Assembly: GCF_900182705.1 (NCBI RefSeq) | Contig: NZ_FXTP01000006.1 | Location: 181,972-245,971, forward strand | Direction of reading: 5' to 3' | Source of the DNA: Gracilimonas mengyeensis | GTDB taxonomy: Bacteria > Bacteroidota > Rhodothermia > Balneolales > Balneolaceae | Length of the DNA stretch: 64,000 bases | In this document: positions 34,431 to 42,918 of the stretch, one piece after another | Numbering within the stretch: position 1 is the first letter of the stretch | How the letters are laid out: the number at the start of each line of letters is the position of its first letter | Notes under the pieces: model-generated | Told to the model about the DNA's origin: nothing | What the model saw: only the letters and a program-made list of their open reading frames with translations | Database searches by the model: none | Translations under genes and position numbers: made by a program

Positions 34431-37400
34431 ATGCTAAACAAAACCATCCGGTTTTTCCTGGAAAATAAACTGGTCGCTGTACTGCTGTTACTGGTACTTG
34501 CCGGCTGGGGTCTGTCCGTGGCTCCTTTTAACTGGAACCTGGATTTTCTGCCCCGCGACCGTGTTCCCGTTGATGCCATCCCCAACCTGGGCGAAAACCA
34601 GCAGATTGTATACACCGAGTGGGAGGGACAATCCCCGCAGGATATTGAAGATCAGATTACCTATCCCTTAACCACACAGCTGCTTACGGTACCGGGTGTG
34701 AAAACGGTACGCAGCAGTTCCATGACAGGACTGTCCAGCATCTACGTGATTTTTGAAGAAGATGTGGAATATTACTGGAGCCGGTCCCGCATCCTTGAAA
34801 AAATAAATTCTCTGCCAGCCGGTACCTTGCCGCCTTCTGCTAAGCCTGCTTTGGGGCCAGACGCCACGGCACTCGGTCAGATATTCTGGTACACGCTGGA
34901 AGGCCGGGATGAAAACGGCGATCCGGCCGGTGGATGGGATCCGCAGGAATTGCGCTCTATTCAGGATTTTTATGTGAAATACGGACTTTCTGGCGCAGAG
35001 GGAGTGGCTGAGGTCGCCTCCATCGGAGGATACGTGAAAGAGTACCAAGTCGACATCGACCCGAATAAACTAAAAACCTATGAGGTCACTCTTTCACAAG
35101 TGATGGATGCGGTACGCAAAGCCAATGCCGAGACGGGCGCCCGTACCCTGGAAATGAACAATGCCGAATACCTGGTACGGGGCTTGGGATACATCAAGAA
35201 CCTGGAAGACCTGGAATCAGCCGTAGTAAAAGTGGTGGATAACACACCCGTGCGTATTCAGGATGTGGCTTTTGTGACCATGGGACCTGCGCCACGTCGC
35301 GGAGCGCTGGATAAAGCTGGGGCCGAAGCCGTGGGTGGGGTAGTGGTGGCTCGCCAGGGCGCCAATCCCCAGCAGGTGATCGATAATGTAAAAGCACAGA
35401 TTGCCGAGATCTCGGCCGGACTCCCTTCCAAAACACTGGAAGACGGCACCGAATCTAAAGTCACCGTGGTGCCTTTTTACGATCGCTCTACGCTGATTTC
35501 CGAAACACTGGGCACCCTGGAAGAAGCGTTGTCATTGCAGATCCTGATTACCATTATCGTGATTGTGATTATGGTGATGAACCTGCGCACTTCCTTCCTG
35601 ATCTCAGCCATGTTGCCCATTGCGGTACTCATGACTTTTATTGCCATGAAGTACTTCGGGGTGGATGCCAATATTGTAGCGCTGTCGGGGATCGCCATTG
35701 CCATCGGTACCATCGTGGATATGGGAGTGATACTCTCCGAGAATATGCTCCGGCATATGGAGGAGATGGACGAGAATGAGTCGTTACTGGAAGTGATATA
35801 CAACGCCACGGTTGAGGTAGCCGGTGCTGTATTGACCGCCATCACCACGACGATTGTAAGTTTTTTACCGGTATTTACCATGATTGCCGCCGAAGGAAAA
35901 CTATTCAAGCCACTGGCGTACACCAAAACTTTCGCGCTGATAGCCTCTATCATCATCACCATCACGCTGATTCCTCCTTTTGCCCACTGGTTCTTTGGGC
36001 TGAAGATCAACAATCGAAAACTCAAACTCGGGTGGAATAGTCTTTTGGTGATTGGAGGTATCGTAACCTTTTTCACTATTTCCGGATGGGCTGGTTTGCT
36101 GATTTTGGGTTTTGGACTGATTAACGGAGCGGGTTATTTCCTCGGAGAGCATTACAAAAACCGAATTCCATTTTTAAACAATGCATTGTCGGTGGTGGTG
36201 GTTACCTGGATATTGACGGAATACTGGCTGCCGTTTGGTCCTTCGGTTTCCTTTGCAGGGAATATGATTTTCATCGTATTGTTGATTGCGCTTATTCTGG
36301 CTGTATTCTGGCTCATCATCAAATATTATCAATCCATTATTGGCTGGTGTCTGGATCATAAGAAAAGCTTCCTGGCCATCCCGTCTGCTTTTGTATTGTT
36401 TGGGGTGATGATCTGGCTGGGCTTCGCCACTACCTTCGGCTTTGTAGCCAAAAGCTTTGATGTGGTAGGCGTGGATATTCGCGATACCTCAGGGTGGGGG
36501 GCTGCCTCCGAGGCTTTCCCCGGCTTAGGCGAGGAGTTTATGCCAGCGTTGGATGAAGGAGCTTTTCTGCTGATGCCCACCACCATGCCGCACGCCGGTG
36601 TGGAAGAAGCTGAAGACGTGATGCGCAAGATTGATATATCAGTAAACGCCATCCCGGAAGTGGATCTGGTGGTTGGGAAAATGGGCCGGGCCGAAACGGC
36701 ATTGGATCCCGCCCCGATTTCCATGTTCGAGAACGTCATCCTTTATAAATCAGAATACAAAACCGATGCGAATGGTCGCAGAATTCGGTTTAGAGTGAAT
36801 GATGAAGGAGAATATGTCAGAGACGAGAACGATGAACTTATTCCTGACGAAGACGGCGAATACTATCGGCAGTGGCGTGATCACATTGAATCACCCGATG
36901 ATATCTGGGATGAAATTGTGGATGCGGCCCGTATTCCCGGAACCACCTCGGCGCCCAAGCTACAACCTATTGAAACGCGCCTGGTAATGTTACAATCAGG
37001 TATGCGGGCTCCCATGGGCGTAAAAGTGAAGGGCGACAACTTGGAAGAAATCGAAGCTTTTGGGCTGAAGCTGGAAGAGGTGCTCCGGCAGGCTGAAGGG
37101 GTGAAGGCTTCTTCAGTATTTGCGGAACGCATAGTGGGCAAGCCTTACCTGGAAGTGGATTGGAACCGGCAGCAACTGGCGCGTTATGGACTTTCCATTC
37201 AGGATGTGCAGCAATTCATGGCGATGGGGGTAGGCGGTATGGCAGTTTCCACCTCGGTAGAAGGACGAGAGCGCTATCCCATCCGCGTGCGCTTTGCGCG
37301 TGAGCTTCGGGATAACCCGGATGTGCTGGGAGAATTGCTGGTGCCGACTAAAACCGGGGCGCAGGTTCCACTGGCACAGCTGGCTGAAATCACCTACCGA

Positions 37401-38189
37401 CAGGGACCACAAGCCATCAAAAGTGAGGACACCTTTTTGGTGGGCTACGTGATTTTTGACAAGGTGGACGGTTACGCCGAAGTGGAAGTCGTGGAAAATG
37501 CCCGTCGTGAAATTGAAGAGTGGGAAGAAGCAGGAGACTTGGTAATACCAGCCGGTATCAACTTTGAGTTTGCCGGGGATTATGAAAATCAGGTGCGGGC
37601 TGAAAAACGACTAGGCGTCATTTTGCCCATCGCGCTGGTCATCATTTTCCTGATCATGTATTTCCAGTTCAAGTCGGTGGCTACCACTTCCATGATTTTC
37701 AGCAGCATCTTCGTGGCGTGGGCTGGCGGCTTCCTACTCGTTTGGCTGTACGGACAGGGCTGGTTCCTGAATTTCGAGCTCTTCGGACAAAACCTGCGCG
37801 ACCTCTTCCAGATGGGCACGGTAAACCTGAGTGTGGCTGTATGGGTAGGCTTCATCGCCTTATTCGGCATCGCGGCCGACGGTGGCGTAGTGATGGCCAC
37901 CTACCTCGATCAGCTGTTTGATCGCAAAAAACCACAAACCAGTGCCGAGCTTCGCGAAGTGGTTATTGAAGCCAGCACCCGCCGTATCCGTCCTACTTTG
38001 ATGACAACGGCTACCACCATTCTGGCATTGTTGCCGGTGCTTACCTCCACCGGCCGCGGCTCCGACATCATGGTGCCGATGGCCATCCCCAGTGTGGGCG
38101 GGATGTTTTTACAAGTCATCACCCTGTTGGTGATTCCGGTGCTATACTATATGTGGAAAGAGTTTAAAATGAAACGAGAAATGGTATGA
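34431..38189 (+). CDS. cusA: CusA/CzcA-family heavy-metal RND efflux pump
   Basis: A 1252-residue inner-membrane pump. It has the N-terminal helix and porter domain (PRDRVPVDAIPNLGENQQIVYTEW), the TM4 region with IAIGTIVDMGVILSENM typical of metal RND pumps, a second porter half and the C-terminal helix bundle. It is about 200 residues longer than E. coli CusA: an extra block of some four membrane helices (about 530-650) lies between the halves, and an acidic insert (about 770-820) follows. Met residues in EEFMPALDEGAFLLMPTTMP and LVMLQSGMRAPMG lie where CusA uses Met to bind Cu or Ag. It exports metal via proton exchange, with the cusC-like and cusB-like products. Its stop overlaps the next start (ATGA). 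Confidence 0.93.
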   Translation: MLNKTIRFFLENKLVAVLLLLVLAGWGLSVAPFNWNLDFLPRDRVPVDAIPNLGENQQIVYTEWEGQSPQDIEDQITYPLTTQLLTVPGVKTVRSSSMTGLSSIYVIFEEDVEYYWSRSRILEKINSLPAGTLPPSAKPALGPDATALGQIFWYTLEGRDENGDPAGGWDPQELRSIQDFYVKYGLSGAEGVAEVASIGGYVKEYQVDIDPNKLKTYEVTLSQVMDAVRKANAETGARTLEMNNAEYLVRGLGYIKNLEDLESAVVKVVDNTPVRIQDVAFVTMGPAPRRGALDKAGAEAVGGVVVARQGANPQQVIDNVKAQIAEISAGLPSKTLEDGTESKVTVVPFYDRSTLISETLGTLEEALSLQILITIIVIVIMVMNLRTSFLISAMLPIAVLMTFIAMKYFGVDANIVALSGIAIAIGTIVDMGVILSENMLRHMEEMDENESLLEVIYNATVEVAGAVLTAITTTIVSFLPVFTMIAAEGKLFKPLAYTKTFALIASIIITITLIPPFAHWFFGLKINNRKLKLGWNSLLVIGGIVTFFTISGWAGLLILGFGLINGAGYFLGEHYKNRIPFLNNALSVVVVTWILTEYWLPFGPSVSFAGNMIFIVLLIALILAVFWLIIKYYQSIIGWCLDHKKSFLAIPSAFVLFGVMIWLGFATTFGFVAKSFDVVGVDIRDTSGWGAASEAFPGLGEEFMPALDEGAFLLMPTTMPHAGVEEAEDVMRKIDISVNAIPEVDLVVGKMGRAETALDPAPISMFENVILYKSEYKTDANGRRIRFRVNDEGEYVRDENDELIPDEDGEYYRQWRDHIESPDDIWDEIVDAARIPGTTSAPKLQPIETRLVMLQSGMRAPMGVKVKGDNLEEIEAFGLKLEEVLRQAEGVKASSVFAERIVGKPYLEVDWNRQQLARYGLSIQDVQQFMAMGVGGMAVSTSVEGRERYPIRVRFARELRDNPDVLGELLVPTKTGAQVPLAQLAEITYRQGPQAIKSEDTFLVGYVIFDKVDGYAEVEVVENARREIEEWEEAGDLVIPAGINFEFAGDYENQVRAEKRLGVILPIALVIIFLIMYFQFKSVATTSMIFSSIFVAWAGGFLLVWLYGQGWFLNFELFGQNLRDLFQMGTVNLSVAVWVGFIALFGIAADGGVVMATYLDQLFDRKKPQTSAELREVVIEASTRRIRPTLMTTATTILALLPVLTSTGRGSDIMVPMAIPSVGGMFLQVITLLVIPVLYYMWKEFKMKREMV

Positions 38190-39529
38190 AAGAATATCGA
38201 ACAAGGAACATTGAACAAGGAACATTGAATGGGCAGGTTGGGAAGTGCTTAACGCTCTTTGCGAAAACTTTGCGCCCTTTGCGTTTAACCACACTGCTTG
38301 CCCTGCTCACGTTGTCTATTACGGCAAATGCCCAAACCATTGCCGACTACCAGCAGGAAGCCGCCGAGAATAATCCGGAGTTAAAAGCCAAATACCAGCA
38401 GTACCTTTCTGCTTTGGAGGAGCGGCCTATTGTAGGTACGCTATCTGATCCGGAAGTCTCTTTTTCCTATTTCATCAAACCTATTGAAACCCGGATAGGG
38501 CCACAGCAGGGACGAATTTCTATCTCCCAGATGCTGCCCTGGTTTGGCACCTTGGCTAGTCAGCGTACGGCTTCTGATCTAAAGGCCAAAGCAAAATTTG
38601 AGGCCTTCCAGGAAGAACGGAATCAACTGTTCTACCAGGTGGAAAAAACCATGCTGGAGTTATATGAACTGGAAGAAAGTATTCGCATTGCGGAAGAGAA
38701 TCGGTTGATCCTTAATTCATTGGTGGAAATCAGCTTGCGGCGCTATGAGACCGACCGCGCCTCCCAAGTAGATGTATTACGCGCACAGATCGAAGAAGAA
38801 GATTTGCTGATTCAAATCGAGCTGCTGAAAGACAACCGCGAGGTTCTTTTTCAAAAGATGAATGAATTGCTGAACCGGGAGAAAGGTGCCATGATTGCCA
38901 TCCCTGATAATTTGGATGAAACGGAGTTGGCAAACAGAGAAGCGTTGCTGGCACAAGTGAGGCAGCAAAATCCGGCGCTAAACCGATTGCGGTATCAGGA
39001 AGAAGTATCTGATGAAATGAAATCACTGGCCAAAAAACAAAACAAGCCAGGCCTGATGGTGGGAGTGGATTACATCTTCACCGGAGAAACCGACATGCCC
39101 AACATCACCGACAGCGGCAAGGATGCCCTGATGGTGATGGGGGGGATTCGGTTGCCCATCTTTAGCAATAAAAACAGTGCGCGGGTTCAGCAAGCCGAGC
39201 GTAACCGGCAGGAAGCACAATACCAGTTGTCATCTCGCGAAAACACCCTGGAAACCGAGCTGGATGCCTCTCTGCGGGATTACCGGGATGCCATGCGCCG
39301 ATACGAGCTGTATGATCAAAAGCAGATTCAGCGTATTCAGCAAGCCATCGATGTGATGATGGAGGCCTACAGTTCCGACAGCTCCGATTTTGAAGAAATT
39401 CTGCGGATGCAACGCAAACAGCTGGAATACCAGCTTAAACGTATTCAGGCCAAAACCGCACAACATATAGCGGAGGCTTATATCGAATATCTGACGGGAA
39501 TCCATAATGTGAAGGAGGCAGGATTGTGA
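38186..39529 (+). CDS. TolC-family outer-membrane efflux protein (CusC-like)
   Basis: A 447-residue protein of the OEP/TolC family: a signal-like hydrophobic stretch at about 32-48 ending TANAQ, then long helical hairpins (ADYQQEAAENNPELKAKYQQYL, SISQMLPWFGTLASQRTA) and the second repeat near LPIFSNKNSARVQQAERN. It would form the trimeric exit duct for the CusA pump. The start overlaps the cusA stop. The first about 30 residues are unusual: EYRTRNIEQGTLN is encoded by a GAACAAGGAACATTGAA-type intergenic repeat and the next part by a CTTTGCG-type repeat, so a repeat seems to have extended the N-terminus. Confidence 0.88.
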   Translation: MKEYRTRNIEQGTLNGQVGKCLTLFAKTLRPLRLTTLLALLTLSITANAQTIADYQQEAAENNPELKAKYQQYLSALEERPIVGTLSDPEVSFSYFIKPIETRIGPQQGRISISQMLPWFGTLASQRTASDLKAKAKFEAFQEERNQLFYQVEKTMLELYELEESIRIAEENRLILNSLVEISLRRYETDRASQVDVLRAQIEEEDLLIQIELLKDNREVLFQKMNELLNREKGAMIAIPDNLDETELANREALLAQVRQQNPALNRLRYQEEVSDEMKSLAKKQNKPGLMVGVDYIFTGETDMPNITDSGKDALMVMGGIRLPIFSNKNSARVQQAERNRQEAQYQLSSRENTLETELDASLRDYRDAMRRYELYDQKQIQRIQQAIDVMMEAYSSDSSDFEEILRMQRKQLEYQLKRIQAKTAQHIAEAYIEYLTGIHNVKEAGL

Positions 39530-39847
39530 ACATTGAACATTGAACGGGCAGGCAGATAAGTCCTCCCTTAGCCTGTGCCGAGTATTCGGTAAGGGAGGTG
39601 GATTGCGAAGCGATAGCGAAGCAAGACGGAGGGTGCTGGTTTGGAGGGCAATCGAGTCTGAAGAAAAGCATAACAGCCTTTGGTTCCAACACCTCTCCCG
39701 GCTAAAGCCGTACTCTCCTCAAGGAGAGACTTATTCGAAGTGGACTCAAACAGTTCACTCTTCGCTTGATCAATTTATCAATTAAAAACTTTGCACTCTT
39801 TGCGCCCTCTGCGGTTTAAACATTTTCAATACTAAAAAACAATCATC
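39530..39847. repeat. 318-bp gap between cusC-like and cusB-like genes, repeat-filled
   Basis: In order: GAACATTGAACATTGAAC (39530-39546), a TCCTCCCTTAGC...GACGGAGGGTGCTGG unit (39560-39635) related to 6930-6990, CTCTCC-type hairpin text (39690-39730), and a CTTTGCGCCCTCTGCGGTTTAAAC unit (39787-39822) also seen at 38254-38288 and 60548-60586. No gene. The gap splits the efflux operon. Confidence 0.5.
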
Positions 39848-41593
39848 ATGAACACGAAAAACATACTTATTTACTCCGGTTTGATCATAGGAGGACTGCT
39901 GCTTGGATACCTCTTCTTTGGCGGGACATCCGAGCCGCAGACTCTGGACGAGCATATCAGCGAAACCCATACCGATGAGGCAGGCAACATTGTGTACACA
40001 TGCAGCATGCACCCGCAGGTGCGGGAAAGCGAGCCGGGCAATTGTCCCATTTGCGGCATGGAACTCATTCCAGCCGATCAGGCAGAAGACGACGACGGTT
40101 CAAGCCAAAACCCCAATGCCGTGAAGATATCGCAGGCAGCTATGGCCCTGGCGAACATTCAGACAACGGCGGTTCGGGAAGAGATTCCGGAGCATACCGT
40201 TCAGTTGCCAGGAAAGGTGGCGGTGAACCAGAATTTGGTATCCAATATTACGGCGCATTTCCCGGGACGAGTTCGCGAGTTGTATGTGGATTATACCGGT
40301 GATTATGTGCGCAAAGGCCAAAAACTAGCCTCTATTTATTCCCCGGAGTTGATCACGGCCCAGCGAGAGTTGCTGGAGACCGCCCGCTTTAAAGAGCAGA
40401 ATCCAAGGCTGTATGAAGCGGCACGGAGAAAACTGTCTTTATGGGAATTTCCCGAAGAAACCATCCGCCAGATTGAGCAATCAGGAGAGGTTATGGAAGA
40501 GCTGGATTTCTTTTCACCGGTTTCGGGCTATGTTTCTGAAATCCGGATTTCGCGTGAAGATCACATCAGCGAAGGTACGGTGCTATATCGCGTAGCGGAT
40601 TTATCGAAAGTGTGGGTTGAGTTTGAGGCGTATGAGTCGGAAGTGAGTCAGCTTTCTAAGGGGGATGAAGTGGATTTCACCGTGAGTTCCCTGCCCGGCG
40701 AGCAGTTCAGCGGAACCATTGATTTTATCGAGCCTTTTCTGAATGATGCTTCCCGGACGGTAAATGTGCGGGTGACGGCCCAAAATCCTGATACACAAAT
40801 GAAACCAGGTATGTTTGCAGAGGGAGAAGTCATTTCCCAATCAAACCAAAACCAACAGTTGCTGGTACCCCGCTCGGCGGTACTGTGGACCGGAGAACGC
40901 TCGGTTGTTTTTGTAGATGTGTCCCAAAACGGCAACCCTGCGTTTGAAGCCCGGGAAGTAGTACTGGGCTCCAGGGCCGGCAATGACTATGTGATAAAAT
41001 CAGGGCTGGAAGCCGGTGAGCAGGTGGTTACAAACGGTACATTCAAAATCGATGCCGCCGCACAGCTCAGCGATAAGCTCAGTATGATGAACCGTAATCC
41101 AGGCAGCGGGGCCAACCGGGGAGCTCATGATCACAGCAATATGGACATGGGAGATTCTTCGGAAAATGCGGAGGATCATTCCGGACATCAGATGGAACAA
41201 ATGGAAGAAGAGATGGAAGGCTCAAATAACCCTGAAGTGATGGATATGCGGCTTGAGGAAATGGTTCCCGAATACATGAAGCTGCGAGAAGCTTTAACGG
41301 AAGATGATTTTGATGCAGCTCAACGGCATATCAAGATGTTCAGCAGAGATAATTTCGGAGATATAGAAGAGTTGCGGGCGGAGTTCAAAATGATATCTGA
41401 AAGGCTGATTAACCGAATTGAATCGGAAGGTTACGAGGGTGAATTATACAAGCAATACTGCCCCATGTATGATGGGGGAAGCAATTGGGTCAGCGATAGC
41501 GAAGAAATTAAAAATCCATTTTATGGTTCCCAGATGCATAACTGCGGTGAAACGGTAGAAAAATTAAACACCGAACAAGGAACATCTAATTAA
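39848..41593 (+). CDS. CusB-type periplasmic adaptor with metal-binding and DUF3347 domains
   Basis: A 581-residue adaptor anchored by an N-terminal helix (about 5-24). Domains in order: a heavy-metal-binding motif YTCSMHPQVRESEPGNCPICGMELIP region at about 50-75 (Cys52, Met54, Cys66, Cys69, Met71); a membrane-fusion-protein body (about 110-400) with the lipoyl/barrel pattern FSPVSGYVSEIRIS; a His/Met linker (HDHSNMDMGD, HSGHQMEQMEEEM); and a C-terminal DUF3347 domain (about 460-575) with YKQYCPMY, NPFYG and HNCG. It links CusA to the outer-membrane duct and may hand over metal. The last residues NTEQGTSN are encoded by the GAACAAGGAACAT repeat. Confidence 0.9.
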   Translation: MNTKNILIYSGLIIGGLLLGYLFFGGTSEPQTLDEHISETHTDEAGNIVYTCSMHPQVRESEPGNCPICGMELIPADQAEDDDGSSQNPNAVKISQAAMALANIQTTAVREEIPEHTVQLPGKVAVNQNLVSNITAHFPGRVRELYVDYTGDYVRKGQKLASIYSPELITAQRELLETARFKEQNPRLYEAARRKLSLWEFPEETIRQIEQSGEVMEELDFFSPVSGYVSEIRISREDHISEGTVLYRVADLSKVWVEFEAYESEVSQLSKGDEVDFTVSSLPGEQFSGTIDFIEPFLNDASRTVNVRVTAQNPDTQMKPGMFAEGEVISQSNQNQQLLVPRSAVLWTGERSVVFVDVSQNGNPAFEAREVVLGSRAGNDYVIKSGLEAGEQVVTNGTFKIDAAAQLSDKLSMMNRNPGSGANRGAHDHSNMDMGDSSENAEDHSGHQMEQMEEEMEGSNNPEVMDMRLEEMVPEYMKLREALTEDDFDAAQRHIKMFSRDNFGDIEELRAEFKMISERLINRIESEGYEGELYKQYCPMYDGGSNWVSDSEEIKNPFYGSQMHNCGETVEKLNTEQGTSN

Positions 41594-41627
41594 GAACATC
41601 GAACCTTAACGAAAACGTGGAGGCATT

Positions 41628-41969
41628 ATGAAATTAGTGAAAGCATACATCCGGCCGATACTTTTGGAAGAAGTGTACAAAGCCCTTAGAGCGGAAGGCC
41701 ACTGTTGTATTACGGTGTTCAGAGGAGAAGGGGCCGGACAATACACTGATCCGGAACACGCCCATGGTTCCCTGAACTTTCCAGCTATGCATTCGCATGT
41801 GGTTAAAATTGAAATAGCAGCAAAAGAGCAGGATGTAGATTCCATTGTTGGAATCATCCGCGAAACGGCTTCAACGGGATCCCGGGGAGATGGCCTGATT
41901 TATGTGATGCCTATTGAGGAAATGGTGCGAATCCGGGACGGAGAGAGGGGGGCACAGGTCATAAACTGA
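41628..41969 (+). CDS. PII-like protein of a metal-efflux operon (PII-NG type)
   Basis: A 113-residue PII-fold protein: MKLVKAYIRPILLEEVYKALRAEG, a T-loop region with FRGEGAGQYTDPEHAHGSLNFPAMHSH, and the C-terminal signature TGSRGDGLIYVMPIEEMVRIRDGERG. The usual GDGKIF motif has Leu in place of the ATP-contacting Lys, and the uridylylated Tyr of GlnB is not in place; the T-loop is His-rich. Such divergent PII proteins have been noted beside heavy-metal RND pumps and are thought to respond to metal or to regulate the pump. A role in gating CusA is inference. Confidence 0.8.
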   Translation: MKLVKAYIRPILLEEVYKALRAEGHCCITVFRGEGAGQYTDPEHAHGSLNFPAMHSHVVKIEIAAKEQDVDSIVGIIRETASTGSRGDGLIYVMPIEEMVRIRDGERGAQVIN

Positions 41970-42097
41970 CGCAAATGGTATTGGTTTTGGTTTTTAAAGC
42001 AAAGAAAGCCAAACATGAGTCAGTATTCTGCAAGATGTTGGTGCGTTATCCCTTTAAGTTAAGTCTAATAAATAATGAATATAAATAAGGTGAAATC

Positions 42098-42598
42098 ATG
42101 AAATATTTGAACAAAATTTGGTTAGCGATTGTAATAATTATAGGACTTTCAACGAATGCTCTTGCTCAGCAGGATTCAATGGCTGAAAAAAAGCAACAAA
42201 TGATGCACATGATGCAGGATTCTTCCTCACGGACCATGATGATGGATCAGATGATGCAGAACCCGGAGATGCGCGCCATGATGATGCAACGAATGATGGT
42301 CATGCAAAATGACAGTTCCGGAATGATGAAGGGAATGCATGCCATGATGAACAATCCTGAAATGAAAGAGCGGATGTTGGAGCATCTTCAAAAAATGCAA
42401 TCCATGCTGGAAAGCGGGGACAAGAACCATGCCCAAATGATGGACATGATGAAGGACGACAACATGATGAAGATGCATATGAAATGCATGCGAATGATGC
42501 ACTCAGGAATGATGAAAGGAGGAATGATGGATTCTGGCATGGAGATGAAAATGAAATCAGATTCTTCCCGAAGCAATGGAATGAATCATCACAATTAG
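42098..42598 (+). CDS. Methionine-rich exported protein, likely periplasmic copper binder
   Basis: A 166-residue protein with a signal peptide (cleavage near ALAQQ, residue 24) whose mature part is extraordinarily Met-rich: 46 Met in 166 residues, many as MM pairs, with MxxM and MxM spacings, and several His. Met-rich motifs are known to bind Cu(I) and Ag(I), as in CopA/PcoA loops and CusF-like proteins. No domain family was recognised. An antisense frame over it encodes runs of His simply because ATG read backwards is CAT. Placement between the PII-like gene and the oxidase gene supports a copper role. Confidence 0.7.
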   Translation: MKYLNKIWLAIVIIIGLSTNALAQQDSMAEKKQQMMHMMQDSSSRTMMMDQMMQNPEMRAMMMQRMMVMQNDSSGMMKGMHAMMNNPEMKERMLEHLQKMQSMLESGDKNHAQMMDMMKDDNMMKMHMKCMRMMHSGMMKGGMMDSGMEMKMKSDSSRSNGMNHHN

Positions 42599-42625
42599 GA
42601 GAGATTGAAACCCATAATAAGCAGC

Positions 42626-42641
42626 TTGGGGTCATCCCCAA
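42626..42641. terminator. Hairpin after Met-rich gene
   Basis: TTGGGG-TCAT-CCCCAA, a 6-bp stem 28 bases after the stop. The following sequence is AT-rich without a T-run, so it is at most a weak terminator or a processing site within the island. Confidence 0.35.
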
Positions 42642-42665
42642 ACTTTAAATTAAACCGGAGTTATT

Positions 42666-42881
42666 ATGCATGATTTTCAATTTTTCGGAGGCGGCTGGAT
42701 GATGTTTGTTTGGTGGTTCGTAATTATAGCCCTGATCGTAATAGTAGCGAGGATGCTATTTGGTTCACCAAAACCAAGAACAGGAGAAGAAACACCCCTT
42801 GAGATATTAAAGAGAAGGTACGCAAAGGGCGAAATTGACAAAGAAGAATTCGAGGAACGGAAAAAGGATTTACTTTCATAG
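42666..42881 (+). CDS. Small SHOCT-domain membrane protein
   Basis: A 71-residue protein with a Trp-rich membrane helix (WMMFVWWFVIIALIVIVARM) and a C-terminal SHOCT domain (PLEILKRRYAKGEIDKEEFEERKKDLL). SHOCT domains are short helical pairs found at protein ends, often involved in oligomer formation. Small proteins of this kind are common in copper-resistance islands, but their job is not known. A N-terminal HDFQFFGGG precedes the helix. Confidence 0.8.
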   Translation: MHDFQFFGGGWMMFVWWFVIIALIVIVARMLFGSPKPRTGEETPLEILKRRYAKGEIDKEEFEERKKDLLS

Positions 42882-42918
42882 CCGTACGTTTCCAAATAGC
42901 CACTAACAAACTAATGCG

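Noticed and set aside
42227..42502. Antisense frame with a very His-rich product
   Set aside because: It is the mirror of the Met-rich gene: ATG codons read on the other strand as CAT (His).
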